From Bacteroidota bacterium (GTDB lineage: Bacteria; Bacteroidota; Bacteroidia; Chitinophagales; Chitinophagaceae), in assembly GCA_023417815.1 (NCBI GenBank), contig JAEZEI010000068.1:39252-103251 (forward strand): DNA of 64,000 nt. Reading direction: 5' to 3'. Numbering within the stretch: position 1 is the first letter of the stretch; every line of letters begins with the position of its first letter. The notes below the pieces were generated by a model. That model searched no databases. It was given only the letters and a program-made list of their open reading frames with translations, and was not told the origin of the DNA. A program made the translations under genes and the position numbers. Positions 44,644 to 53,349 of the stretch are shown one piece after another.

Positions 44644-45963
44644 CTACTTCTCCCCTCCTAACGCCACCAGTTTATCAATATCGTTCTGAATCGACAGCAC
44701 CAGCAGGCAGGTAGCCGTGCAGAACACAGGGCTGGTGATGCAGTGATGCCCGTTCCAGCTGCCATCCTTGTTCTGGATGGTAGTAAGCACCTGCGCTGTT
44801 TTCTGATACCAGTTCTTCCATTCCACGTCGCGGTTTATCACCATCGATTCGCCGGTTTGCAGGAAGCTTAGGAACTCTTCGCCGCCGTTGTTTCCAAAGC
44901 CGGCCACAACCCTGCTCTCCTGTGCCTGTCCCTTGGCGGATTTATAAACGTTGTATGATGTTGCAAGCTTCAGCGCCTTATCGCGACTGTAACCGATCGC
45001 TTCCAGGTTCTGCGCTGTAGGAGCAGCATTCGCTTCCAGCTTGCCTTCCTTTTTCGCCCTGGCTATCTTCTCATCCACTTCACGCGCTTCCTTTGATGCC
45101 GCACGCAGGCTGCTCGACACTGAATACAGCATAATGCCTGCACCATCATCCGTTTTTATATTGCCTGTTTCATGATCATAATTTGCCTTCTGGTAATCGC
45201 GGCTCTTGCTTAATTTCTTCTCGTCTACCTTTGCGCCTTTATCAGCCGCGGCTTCCAGCGCCGTAGTGGCGAAAGATGATTGCAGCACCCCTGCCCAGCC
45301 TGCACCGGCAAGACTGCCATTATCATTCTGTGCGCGCTGAACTTTTTCAACGCATACATCGAGGTTCCTTTGGATACGTTCCTTCAGTTTCGGATCATGA
45401 TCTACGTAGTCCATGATATTGGTAAGGAACTGGGTGGTCATCACCACGTCAATGTTTTGTCCCAGCTTACTCTGGATCTGTGTGCCCTTCTCCGTGGTGA
45501 TGGTGAGGCTGTTGGGCTCAGATGTTTCCACTGCTTTCAGCAAATATTCGAGCCCGCTTTTAAGCTGCTTAGAATATTCGCCTGAAGTAAGCGTAGAGCC
45601 GTTCCGCATCAGCGCCATGCACACCATGGAGGTGGTAGCAGGATCGGCATTCACCGCGTGTGGATCCATGATCCCCTGCCTGCTGTGGCTCCCGGCGCCC
45701 CATCCGCCGTTAGACTGCTGCGCCTGCACCATCCACGTTAGTGCCTTTGCAAGGCTCACCTTTACATGCTCAGGGGTTTCCATGCGAAGGGTTGAGTCGC
45801 CCTCACCTTCAAAGATGGTTCGGAACACGCATCCCTTCGCCGGTTTCTTACCCGGGCTCACCGATCCAGCCACCGGGTCTTTATGGGTCATTAATGCCGA
45901 TCCGGTAGCCACGATACCACCGGTGATTGCCATGCCTGCAATGAGTAGTTTAAAATGATTCAT
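44644..45963 (-). CDS. Secreted prenyltransferase/squalene-cyclase-fold (alpha/alpha-barrel) repeat protein
   Basis: 439 aa. The N-terminus (MNHFKLLIAGMAITGGIVAT) is a signal or membrane anchor. QW-type repeats follow: ALTWMVQAQQSNGGWGAG, VEKVQRAQNDNGSLAGAGW and VLTTIQNKDGSWNGHHCI, with paired helices between them, as in terpene cyclases and protein prenyltransferase beta subunits. No DxDD or QAxDD-like catalytic motif is visible and the protein is exported, so an ordinary triterpene cyclase role is unlikely. A binding or envelope role, or an unrecognised chemistry, remains open. It has its own terminator (44574-44598). Confidence 0.7.
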   Translation of the reverse strand: MNHFKLLIAGMAITGGIVATGSALMTHKDPVAGSVSPGKKPAKGCVFRTIFEGEGDSTLRMETPEHVKVSLAKALTWMVQAQQSNGGWGAGSHSRQGIMDPHAVNADPATTSMVCMALMRNGSTLTSGEYSKQLKSGLEYLLKAVETSEPNSLTITTEKGTQIQSKLGQNIDVVMTTQFLTNIMDYVDHDPKLKERIQRNLDVCVEKVQRAQNDNGSLAGAGWAGVLQSSFATTALEAAADKGAKVDEKKLSKSRDYQKANYDHETGNIKTDDGAGIMLYSVSSSLRAASKEAREVDEKIARAKKEGKLEANAAPTAQNLEAIGYSRDKALKLATSYNVYKSAKGQAQESRVVAGFGNNGGEEFLSFLQTGESMVINRDVEWKNWYQKTAQVLTTIQNKDGSWNGHHCITSPVFCTATCLLVLSIQNDIDKLVALGGEK

Positions 45964-46051
45964 AAAAATTAGTTTGATTACCAGGCATAGATGTATGAGA
46001 AGGAAGGATTACATAAGGTGGGTTTAATAAAGAAATGTTAAGGTGTAATGT

Positions 46052-46295
46052 CTTACTTTCTTTTGCCCAAAAGAAAGTAAGCAAAGAAAAAGTTTCCGCC
46101 TACGCAAGCATTTGGCTAAAATTTACTGCACTACGCTGCAGAAAAAAAAGGCTTAATGTTCAATCTTCGATAAAGCTGTTATGCTTGTCGCTGCTTTTTC
46201 TGCTCCCGCCTGCGGCGGGCACGCTTCGTTCCGTAAATTTCTTAACGCCATGCTTGCTGTGGCGGGGATCTGGGATGCTAATGGGCATTTTTTTC
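46052..46295 (+). repeat. 240-bp intergenic repeat, copy 1
   Basis: It opens with a near-perfect hairpin (TTACTTTCTTTTG / CAAAAGAAAGTAA, 13-bp arms, 46053-46080), continues AAAGTTTCCGCCTACGCAAG, and ends with TGCTCCCGCCTGCGGCGGGC, CTTCGTTCCGTAAATTTC and TTGCTGTGGCGGGGATCTGG. The same order with a variable middle recurs at 49667-49905. Confidence 0.88.
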
Positions 46296-46463
46296 TGCCT
46301 GCGAGATTTGCGAATAAATCCTCGAGAATCTGCGACTGCCCCTACGGGGAAGCCTTCATTCTGGATTTTTCTCCGTGCAGACGCATGACGGGAGGAAGCG
46401 TTCTATTTAAAACTTCAATTAGAATCTGCTCGGTAATTATTTCGGCAGATTACATCTGCGGTG

Positions 46464-46485
46464 GAGACGCAAAATATTGCGTCTC
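46464..46485. repeat. GAGACGC palindrome, copy 3
   Basis: GAGACGCAA and TTGCGTCTC around AATA. Confidence 0.85.
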
Positions 46486-46510
46486 TGCAACAGGATTTGA
46501 TCAAAAAAAA

Positions 46511-46536
46511 TAGAGACGCAAGATCTTGCGTCTCTA
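46511..46536. repeat. GAGACGC palindrome, copy 4 (perfect 26-bp palindrome)
   Basis: TAGAGACGCAAGA followed by its exact reverse complement; 25 bp after copy 3. Confidence 0.9.
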
Positions 46537-46584
46537 CCGAAAAGAGAATAAACGTGGATCAACATTCTGCCCACCCCTACTAAA

Positions 46585-47358
46585 TCAAACTATCCCGAGA
46601 GCAAGTAAAATTGAGAAAATCATTAACAATATTCCAATAACCAGTTGCAGGGTCTTAATGGTAATTTTCCTGAGCATCCTGTTCCCCAGGAAAGCACCGG
46701 CGAATGCAGAGAGGGTTGCAGAAACCAACAGCATGAAATCTATTTTTTCGCCAACCCTGAATATATCTGCAGCATAAACAGCCAGTCTTGAAATATCAAT
46801 AAGAATTGCAATAACGACCCCTGTAGCAATGAACGCTTCCTTTGACAGGTTAGCCCTGATAAGAAAGGCGGTTCGTAGCGCACCCTGGTTGCCTGACAGC
46901 CCCCCGAAAAAGCCGCTTAGAATCCCGCCTAACGGCATGTACTTCTGATCAAAATTCAGTTTGGCAAACCGGGGTACAATATCGAACAGGGAAAACACAA
47001 AAAGCAAAACAGCTATTGTAAGTTTGACCGGGGTTATATAAAACATCCTTCCTGCAAAGGAATAGGAATAAAAAGGAGCAACATCTGTAAGAAGTGTCAG
47101 TACATAAGCACCTACAAAAGCAGACAGGATCGCAGGAAGCCCGAACCTTACAATTATTCTCCAATTCGCATGTCTTCCAATTATGGTCCATTTAAAGAGA
47201 TTATTCAGGAAATGTACTATTGCGGTCAGGGCAATGGCAAGATCAATTGGAAAGAAGATGGCAAATACAGGAACCAGTAAGGTTCCAAGTCCAAAGCCTG
47301 AAAAAAAGGTCAGCCCCGAACCAATTAAAGCAACACAACAGATAATAAAGTATTCCAT
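46585..47358 (-). CDS. TSUP (TauE/SafE-type) membrane transporter
   Basis: 257 aa with about eight membrane segments. The TSUP repeat signatures are GSGLTFFSGFGLGTLLVPVF near the N-terminus and PLGGILSGFFGGLSGNQGAL in the second half. Members export sulfite, sulfonates or other small organic anions, or take part in sulfur metabolism; the substrate here is unknown. The ATG at 47358 is preceded by a 14-bp perfect palindrome (47376-47389). The VIT-type gene upstream is separate (234-bp gap). Confidence 0.87.
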   Translation of the reverse strand: MEYFIICCVALIGSGLTFFSGFGLGTLLVPVFAIFFPIDLAIALTAIVHFLNNLFKWTIIGRHANWRIIVRFGLPAILSAFVGAYVLTLLTDVAPFYSYSFAGRMFYITPVKLTIAVLLFVFSLFDIVPRFAKLNFDQKYMPLGGILSGFFGGLSGNQGALRTAFLIRANLSKEAFIATGVVIAILIDISRLAVYAADIFRVGEKIDFMLLVSATLSAFAGAFLGNRMLRKITIKTLQLVIGILLMIFSILLALGIV

Positions 47359-47375
47359 ACTAAAATTCCAGGTTC

Positions 47376-47389
47376 ATGCAAATTTGCAT
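47376..47389. promoter_or_regulatory. 14-bp palindrome upstream of the TSUP gene
   Basis: ATGCAAATTTGCAT is a perfect palindrome 17 nt before the start codon and could be an operator. It also contains CAAATTTG, which resembles part of a -7 box on either strand. Confidence 0.35.
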
Positions 47390-47592
47390 ACAACATACGC
47401 GCCTTTGTGGATCTTCCTTTCCTGTTCAATAGCGGTATCTATGAATTGAACACAGCCTTAATCATTATCGCCCTGGGAAACAAATATACTTTGCTTACTT
47501 CCTGTTCCATCAAATAAAAAAGTGGGTGGAATAATCATCATATGAGGCAGATGATCACCCCGGATGCCTGGAACAGGTTTGCATTCCTGCAA

Positions 47593-48294
47593 TTACAGCT
47601 TCACACCGAAGAGATATCCGACCAGGGCCGAGAGCAGCATTGCGATCGAACCCCAGATCACAATTCTCAGGATAGATTTTTTTAAACCAGATCCGCCTGT
47701 TTTCGCAGATACTGCACCGAGGATGATCAATGCTACGATGGTAAAGCCATAAAGAAAATACTCCATTTGTGCTACCGGCGCGAAGAGGGTCATCAGAAGT
47801 GGTAAAGCCCCTCCTGCAGTAAAAGCAGCACCGGATGCAATTGCGGCCTGGATAGGATTAGCCTTGGTGATCTCGTTTATCCCAAGTTCGTCTCTTATAT
47901 GGGCGCCCAAGGCATCAGCTTCGGTCAGTTCTTTAGCCACCTGAAGCGCTGTTTCTCTTTTGAGTCCGCGCTTTTCGTAGATCTGCGCGAGGATATCCAG
48001 TTCAACTTCAGGCATGTCCTGCAGTTCTTTCTTTTCTCTTTTAATATCGGCCTGTTCAGTATCTGTTTGTGAACTCACAGAGACATATTCCCCTGCAGCC
48101 ATGGATAATGCCCCTGCAACGAGGCCTGCTACCGTGGCTACCAGGATCGGTTCGCGAGCCGAACTTGCTGCAGCAACACCTATGGCCAGGCTCGAAATGG
48201 AGATGATCCCATCATTCGCGCCTAACACAGCCGCACGAAGCCAATTGCTTCGGTGTATAAAATGCGGATCTAAATAGTTATCTATTGTTATCAT
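47593..48294 (-). CDS. VIT1/CCC1 family iron/manganese transporter
   Basis: 233 aa from the ATG at 48294 (MITIDNYLDPHFIHRSNWLR). The family opening AAVLGANDGIISISSLAIGV and the first-helix SMAAGEYVSVSSQTDTEQAD metal-site region are present. A cytoplasmic helical domain with Glu residues (EVELDILAQIYEKRGLKRET, EADALGAHIRDELGI) and three more membrane helices follow. VIT/CCC1 proteins move Fe2+ or Mn2+ out of the cytosol. The frame is open further upstream to 48378, but the extension is not family-like. Confidence 0.9.
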   Translation of the reverse strand: MITIDNYLDPHFIHRSNWLRAAVLGANDGIISISSLAIGVAAASSAREPILVATVAGLVAGALSMAAGEYVSVSSQTDTEQADIKREKKELQDMPEVELDILAQIYEKRGLKRETALQVAKELTEADALGAHIRDELGINEITKANPIQAAIASGAAFTAGGALPLLMTLFAPVAQMEYFLYGFTIVALIILGAVSAKTGGSGLKKSILRIVIWGSIAMLLSALVGYLFGVKL

Positions 48295-48441
48295 CCGGGC
48301 ACCCTTTTTCTTAAATATACATATTAGGGTGAAAAATGTGAAACGAGGCTGCTGGAATTGAGGAGCAATGAAAAACATTTATGAACGGCAATAAGTCCCT
48401 CCAGATAAATTCCAGAAGCCGGGGAAGTTGCACGGGATCTT

Positions 48442-49605
48442 CTAGAATGACACATTACTGCTGATAAGCCTGTAACCTTCTTCCGTTCTTAAAAATTCGA
48501 AATGTTCCTGGAAATCGATTTCGAGGTAACCCGAACCGGAGGTGTCCTTATTACCAGGGGGTTTACGGTAAGTGAGCATAACGTCGAATAATGGAAATAC
48601 ATGCCCGTTATGCTCACCACACGCATCCAGGTATTGTTTATAACTGCCGTTATTAAAGATCAGGGTGTTCATATTATCAGAACTGATCGAGATATCTTTT
48701 AGTTTCCCCGGCTCAAAACGTTTTGCCGTTAATTCATAAGGATAAGTTTTTAGAAAAGAACGTTTGTCCAAAGCTTTCCACCCTTCTTTATTCGTCCAGA
48801 ATGTAATTTTATTAAAAAGCATTTTCTCTAATTGATCCTTGTGCTTTGTTGCCGGGAGAAATTCACCATAAAACCACTTGTTGAATTCCTTTGCATAATC
48901 CATGAACCAGTACTTCCGGCCATTAATGCCCGGCATACTAATATACACAGAGGTATCGGCCGGAACATTCGTGGTCATTGAATACCAGTTTATATCCTGC
49001 AGGTCAATGGTAACGCTATCAACAAGTATCTCATTCCTGTCATTGATCAGCATCAACTTACCTCCCTGCCATGATAAATGTTCACAATGAACTGAATCTT
49101 CTCCCTCACCCCAACATTTCTTCCTGGCATTTTTGAGAACTGCCGAAATCCCGTTCCTGAACGGTGTGACATAATTGTAATCAGCGGGAATTACAGCTAT
49201 TCCATCACTATTAAGAAAGCCCATCCGGTCGGTCTTCCTGTCGTAAAAGATGATCTTACCCTCACTTTCACAATCGAAAGTATAGTCAGATGTAAAAGTG
49301 CTGTCATTACCAACCTTCCGGCCATCTTTAAGCAGGTGATAATAATTATAGGTGTCATTAATTTCCTCTGTTACAGCAATAATATTATAAAAGCTGTCAG
49401 CCCGTGTAAACCCGCCAAACTTTGCCGGTACCTTAATATTTCCATTTAAATCCCTGTATCCAGACAAGCCGGTGGCTGTATCAAGGAACCTTATCCAGGG
49501 TTCGTTTTGTGCGATTACGACGCTTGATTCCAGGAGAACGAAAAGCACCATGGCAAACGGTTTCAATTTACCATGAGTTCTTTTTCTAATAACAGACTTA
49601 TTCAT
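48442..49605 (-). CDS. WG-repeat secreted protein
   Basis: 387 aa. A basic N-terminus and hydrophobic stretch (FAMVLFVLLESSVVIAQ) act as a signal peptide. At least two WG-type beta repeats are seen (LSGYRDLNGNIKVPAKFGGF; MGFLNSDGIAVIPADYNYVT and FRNGISAV). The C-terminal half (KEGWKALDKRSFLKTYPYEL, EFLRTEEGYRLISS) resembles proteins of unknown function. Enzymatic residues are not recognisable; WG repeats are binding platforms by family knowledge. It is isolated and followed by a 63-bp spacer with no terminator. Confidence 0.75.
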   Translation of the reverse strand: MNKSVIRKRTHGKLKPFAMVLFVLLESSVVIAQNEPWIRFLDTATGLSGYRDLNGNIKVPAKFGGFTRADSFYNIIAVTEEINDTYNYYHLLKDGRKVGNDSTFTSDYTFDCESEGKIIFYDRKTDRMGFLNSDGIAVIPADYNYVTPFRNGISAVLKNARKKCWGEGEDSVHCEHLSWQGGKLMLINDRNEILVDSVTIDLQDINWYSMTTNVPADTSVYISMPGINGRKYWFMDYAKEFNKWFYGEFLPATKHKDQLEKMLFNKITFWTNKEGWKALDKRSFLKTYPYELTAKRFEPGKLKDISISSDNMNTLIFNNGSYKQYLDACGEHNGHVFPLFDVMLTYRKPPGNKDTSGSGYLEIDFQEHFEFLRTEEGYRLISSNVSF

Positions 49606-49666
49606 CCTTTGTAGTAATTTGAGTTATCCTCAACTATAGATGCTAAAACTGGCAAAATCCATTATT

Positions 49667-49905
49667 CTTACTTTCTTTTGCCCAAAAGAAAGTAAGCAAA
49701 GAAAAAGTTTCCGGCTACGCAAGCATTTGGCTAAAATTTACTACACTGCGCTGCAGAAAAAAAGGCTCTGAGCTCAGGCTTAGATAGGGTTAAAATATTT
49801 GTCGCTGCTTTTTCTGCTCCCGCCTACGGCGGGCACGCTTCGTTCCGTAAATTTCTTAACACCATGCTTGCTGTGGCGGGGATTTGGATATTAAAGGGCA
49901 TTTTA
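49667..49905 (+). repeat. 240-bp intergenic repeat, copy 2
   Basis: Same order of blocks as 46052-46295; the outer ~90 bp on each side are nearly identical while ~40 bp in the middle (around 49760-49800) differ. The 13-bp-arm hairpin is at 49668-49695. Confidence 0.88.
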
Positions 49906-49956
49906 TTGCCTGTGTGCTATCGCTGATTGTCTTTTGAAGCCTTTTGATTCAGGAAT

Positions 49957-50643
49957 TTAGTTTATACAATATTCCTCAAGTAACGACTCAGAATCCTTTA
50001 TTCCATTTTTTAAAGACTTTTTCAAATAATTACAGCCCAACACTGGATCTCCTTTATTTATATAAACAACTCCCAAATAGTATTCACTCCAACTCAGTTC
50101 ATAATTACTGACCAAAGTGAATAAAAACGAATTTTCAGCCTCATCCAGCCTATCTAAAAACAATAAAGAAATTCCCCTATAAAATTCAATCTCTGCTTGT
50201 GGGATATCAACCTGACTTTCGATTGCATCAAATTCATTATAATAATAGTCGGTTATAAACCCATCTTTACTTTTTAGATTCATGGCTTTGGAATATGAAT
50301 CCACAGCTTGGCTGTAACTATTCAAATTTGCGTAGGAATTACCAAGATAAAAATGAGCAGCTACATTATTACTGTCTATTCTAATTGCACGATTATAATC
50401 ATCAATCGCACTCATGTTTGAATCCATTAAAGCTTTTACCTGCCCTCGTATTAAATAAGCAAAACTTTGAGTGGAATCTTTTTGAATTATATTGTTGCAA
50501 GTTCTCAATGATTTAGATAAATTCCCTTTATTTTTCTCTTCAATTGCCTTTATAATTTCTTGCCTGAAATCAGACTCTTTATTACAAGAGATAAGAAAAA
50601 CAACTCCCATCAAACCTATAATTAAAACCTTATTCAATTCCAT
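49957..50643 (-). CDS. TPR-repeat lipoprotein
   Basis: 228 aa. The lipobox is VVFLISC. TPR units include YLIRGQVKALMDSNMSAIDD, FYLGNSYANLNSYSQAVDSY and EFYRGISLLFLDRLDEAENS. The end (GCNYLKKSLKNGIKDSESLL, EEYC) is the Sel1-like closing motif also found in the 43874 protein, so the two are distant paralogues. The gene and its surroundings look richer in A/T than the 1-42 kb backbone, which hints at later acquisition. Partner unknown. Confidence 0.8.
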   Translation of the reverse strand: MELNKVLIIGLMGVVFLISCNKESDFRQEIIKAIEEKNKGNLSKSLRTCNNIIQKDSTQSFAYLIRGQVKALMDSNMSAIDDYNRAIRIDSNNVAAHFYLGNSYANLNSYSQAVDSYSKAMNLKSKDGFITDYYYNEFDAIESQVDIPQAEIEFYRGISLLFLDRLDEAENSFLFTLVSNYELSWSEYYLGVVYINKGDPVLGCNYLKKSLKNGIKDSESLLEEYCIN

Positions 50644-50975
50644 GATTTTTATGAGATGGATTTCCTAATATAAAGAAACCTTGGCATTTGTATCGCCGAA
50701 CTGACAAAGGGTTAAAAGCTTTTCGTTTTCTTTTTGAAAAGAAACAAAACATCTTGTTACTTTCTTTACTCAAAAAATCTCTTCTTACTTTCTTTTGCTC
50801 AATCTTTCTTTCCGTTCTTTTTTGCTTCTTCAAATGCGAAGCATTCAGCGAGGAGAAAAACAATAATAAAAACGAGCTAAAAAAGAACCCAAAAAAGAGC
50901 CCGGCAAATATGTACAACCATTTGCCGGTTCAGCATCGGTCATCTTCAATACATAGTAAACTGTGCTTCATAAAT
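50644..50975. other. Spacer with degenerate TTACTTTCTTTTG-type repeat
   Basis: AT-rich. It contains GTTTTCTTTTTGAAAAGAAAC (imperfect hairpin near 50730), GTTACTTTCTTTACTC and TTACTTTCTTTTGCTC (50756-50805), degenerate relatives of the hairpin in the 240-bp repeat. Two overlapping open frames on opposite strands are low-complexity and not supported as genes. Confidence 0.5.
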
Positions 50976-51122
50976 CTATTGATCTTCACCGCACAGTGAA
51001 CATTTAAATATATTCCGACTTTCTGCCGGCATAGCTGGCGCAGGTGGATTATCCTGGCCGGATACATTTAAAACGGTAGCGGAAAGACAAAGGATAATGA
51101 TAGCGTGTCTTATACAAATCAT
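50976..51122 (-). CDS. Small secreted peptide (48 aa), coupled to the 51119 gene
   Basis: The ATG at 51122 overlaps the stop of the upstream gene as ATGA, a layout expected for translational coupling. Translation gives a hydrophobic signal-like N-terminus (IRHAIIILCLSATVLNVSGQ), then a short Pro/Ala-rich stretch and a CSLCGEDQ end with a CxxC pair, stopping at TAG. It may be a true small exported protein or the 5' stub of a longer gene cut off by the repeats next to it. No homologue comes to mind. Confidence 0.4.
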   Translation of the reverse strand: MICIRHAIIILCLSATVLNVSGQDNPPAPAMPAESRNIFKCSLCGEDQ

Positions 51123-51559
51123 GATAAATTGGACTCCCAGGCCATTTTAATTTTCCTCATTTTTAATAAATATGGTATCAGTGCTATTAGTTCAAGCCGG
51201 ATAATCATTGTTTGAAAAATCATTGTATAAGCGCATAGAGCAATTCCTATTATACCGTCTACAATTGCCAATTTAACTGCCCAATCCTTTTTTGTAATAA
51301 TTCCAAATGCAACTATCCCTTTAACAAAAAAAAGAAGCATAATTAAAATGCCCTTATATGAAAAGACAATATTAGTCTCAAAACCATATAAGGCCATTTC
51401 AAAATTATATCCCAAAATCCCGAACATTAATCCGATAAAAACTACAAAGCCAAAAATCAAAAACATCCATGAAAATATTTTAATCCATAGTGGAATCAAT
51501 TTATTTCGTGGAATAATTCCTTCTTCAAGAAAGCCTTCGGGTATTATATCTGGTTGCAT
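51119..51559 (-). CDS. Four-helix membrane protein of unknown function
   Basis: 146 aa. A hydrophilic N-terminus (QPDIIPEGFLEEGIIPRNKL) is followed by four hydrophobic segments (LWIKIFSWMFLIFGFVVFIG; IVFSYKGILIMLLFFVKGIV; LAIVDGIIGIALCAYTMIF; IRLELIALIPYLLKM). No known domain is recognised. Its stop overlaps the start of a 48-aa secreted peptide gene. Similar small multi-helix proteins follow upstream (51749, 52362), making a run of minus-strand membrane genes. Confidence 0.6.
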   Translation of the reverse strand: MQPDIIPEGFLEEGIIPRNKLIPLWIKIFSWMFLIFGFVVFIGLMFGILGYNFEMALYGFETNIVFSYKGILIMLLFFVKGIVAFGIITKKDWAVKLAIVDGIIGIALCAYTMIFQTMIIRLELIALIPYLLKMRKIKMAWESNLS

Positions 51560-51748
51560 ATTAGTTTTGGGTTTTTCTCAATATAAATAAAACTTCCAAT
51601 ATTCACCTGGTGGTAATTTTCTCACTTTGAATAACAGCCAGGAAAGAATGTATAAATCCACTCTTTAAATAATTGGATTCTTCATTATAAACTCGCGTTT
51701 TTTTCACGGGAATGGGAAGGTTAAGGCCTTAAACATCTGTATGGTATG

Positions 51749-52270
51749 TTATCCAAATAAGAATGCCAGTATGACGGCTGCAACTACCTGGATAATACAC
51801 ATCAGAATAGTCCTGATAAATAACCACCTCGGGATTGAATAATAGTTTTTGATGTCCTTCCTGAACACAAGGTATAGACCGGCAAAGGCGCCAAGGTTAA
51901 ATGTTATGATAACCATTTTACCAATTACATCTCTCAGGGATCCAAATTTAAACAGGTTAATGCCACTACCCTCCATCACGATCCCGACACATAAAATAGC
52001 TGCCATCAGGAAAGTGCCGGAACTCATCACCAGTCCATATTTACGCCTGGTAAATAACCCGAATGCCCCGATCACTGCATAAATGAAAAGAAATATAAAA
52101 ACAAGTATGGCAATTGTATCCTCTTCCGAAACCTGGTCCATGAAACAAAAAGTCAACAGCAGGCTATACCCTACTGCAACTGTACTAATAGCTGCATACA
52201 GCCATGAAAGGGCTTTGGGCCTGCTACCAGTGAGAATGAAATCGGAGAGTTTATCTTGGGAATGAATCAA
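51749..52270 (-). CDS. Multi-pass membrane protein of unknown function (TTG start or truncated 5' end)
   Basis: 173 aa with five predicted membrane segments (for example ALSWLYAAISTVAVGYSLLL, AILVFIFLFIYAVIGAFGLF, MIQVVAAVILAFLFG-like at the end). No ATG lies between the in-frame stop upstream and the first membrane segment, so the start is either the TTG at 52270 (IHSQDKLSDFILTGSRPKAL follows) or the original start was lost. No domain recognised. Confidence 0.55.
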   Translation of the reverse strand: MIHSQDKLSDFILTGSRPKALSWLYAAISTVAVGYSLLLTFCFMDQVSEEDTIAILVFIFLFIYAVIGAFGLFTRRKYGLVMSSGTFLMAAILCVGIVMEGSGINLFKFGSLRDVIGKMVIITFNLGAFAGLYLVFRKDIKNYYSIPRWLFIRTILMCIIQVVAAVILAFLFG

Positions 52271-52361
52271 AGGAAGATATTTATAATTCTAAGTTCCAGT
52301 TATTTGAATTGTACTATATCAATTATTCTTTATCACGAACTTCTTCACGGGCCTTAAGTAA

Positions 52362-52604
52362 TTATTTACGTCCATAAGATCTCACCGTAACCACCAGGAA
52401 GATAATTGCCGGGATAGCGTAAAACAAAGTACTAAGTCTTGATTCCGTTAATTCATTTTTATAACGGATGCTGTCTTCTGCCCATCCTCCAGCTACTGCC
52501 CTGTCGGAAACCTTTGCCGGGATAAGAAACATTAAGTCGCCTACCCAGAAGACCAGGATTAATCCCAGTAGCAGGATCAGAATTAATTTTAATTTCCTTT
52601 TCAT
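52362..52604 (-). CDS. Small two-helix membrane protein
   Basis: 80 aa: KLKLILILLLGLILVFWVGD near the N-terminus and LSTLFYAIPAIIFLVVTVRS near the C-terminus flank a ~30-residue loop (SDRAVAGGWAEDSIRYKNEL). No family recognised. An ATG start and basic tails support it as a real gene, but it has no operon partner within 90 bp. Confidence 0.5.
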   Translation of the reverse strand: MKRKLKLILILLLGLILVFWVGDLMFLIPAKVSDRAVAGGWAEDSIRYKNELTESRLSTLFYAIPAIIFLVVTVRSYGRK

Positions 52605-52748
52605 AGTTAGAAATAAATATAAAAATAAATCAAGGCCCTTTGTTTTTTTTCTTCGTGTTTCAAGTTTCTATGGACATTTACATACTTAATGGTTCCCGCA
52701 GATTCTCGCAGATGTATTCGCTGATCACCGCTGATCATCATCACGGTA

Positions 52749-52768
52749 GAAACGCATACATGCGTCTC
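52749..52768. repeat. GAGACGC palindrome, copy 5 (degenerate)
   Basis: GAAACGCAT and ATGCGTCTC around AC; one mismatch in the left arm. Confidence 0.7.
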
Positions 52769-52793
52769 ATTAATTACAAAAGGACCATTTGCA

Positions 52794-52815
52794 GAGACGC
52801 AAAATTTTGCGTCTC
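52794..52815. repeat. GAGACGC palindrome, copy 6
   Basis: GAGACGCAAAA followed by its exact reverse complement (22-bp perfect palindrome). Confidence 0.85.
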
Positions 52816-52950
52816 ATCGTAAAGATCATTTCCTGACGCTTTACGTGATGATGGCAAATTGGGTTTAAATGGTTCCCCCCGTCATACGTCGGGGCAGGCG
52901 CAGATTCCCGGGGATTTTCCCGCAGATCAACGCTGATCTGCATCCCTGCA

Positions 52951-52972
52951 GAGACGCAAGATTTTGCGTCTT
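52951..52972. repeat. GAGACGC palindrome, copy 7
   Basis: GAGACGCAA and TTGCGTCTT around GATT; last base degenerate. Confidence 0.8.
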
Positions 52973-53349
52973 ATCGTGAAGTCCTGGAAAATTCCGCAAT
53001 CGATATGATACTTCACCCCTATGGGGTCTTGTTTCCCGGGGTAAAACCCTGTAATAAAAAATCATACTGATCCACGACCTAAAGGTCATGGCAATTATTA
53101 CATCGATTCGCTCCCCGCTCCTCCGCTCCTTCGCTCAATCATTTTTCAGCTCTCAGTGCACCTCTGTGTAACCGCATTTAATGTGAGTCGAATTGTTTCC
53201 CGCAGATCGAAGATGATCTATTGCAGATCTCGCAGATTAATTCCTTAGGCATACACTGGTTGGTATTAATTCTCTTTCGGTGCCCTCGGTGCCATTTCAG
53301 TGCTTTCTGTGAAACAACCCAAAGGGCCTTTTAGGAACCGGGCATGCCA

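Larger units (their letters stand above)
45964..46584. other. Repeat-filled spacer between the 44644 gene and the TSUP gene
   Basis: No gene is visible. It holds the 240-bp repeat (46052-46295), REP-like AATCTGCGA motifs (~46308-46345) and two GAGACGC palindromes (46464-46485, 46511-46536). A frame open across 46181-46513 is made only of repeat sequence. Confidence 0.7.
52605..53349. other. 745-bp repeat-mosaic spacer without genes
   Basis: It holds three GAGACGC palindromes (52749-52768, 52794-52815, 52951-52972), REP-like CCCGCAGATT/CTGATCA blocks (~52686-52737, ~52897-52942, ~53198-53240), an ACCCCTATGGGGT palindrome (~53013), a CGCTCC(T/C) run (~53107-53137) and a CTCAGTGCACCTCTGTG / TTTCAGTGCTTTCTGTG pair (~53152, ~53295). 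No credible coding frame. Confidence 0.7.

Noticed and set aside
46181..46513. 110-codon frame across the spacer
   Set aside because: Made entirely of the 240-bp repeat and GAGACGC palindromes.
50630..50999. Two overlapping open frames on opposite strands
   Set aside because: Low-complexity Lys/Phe-rich translations built on TTTCTTTT repeats; neither resembles a protein.
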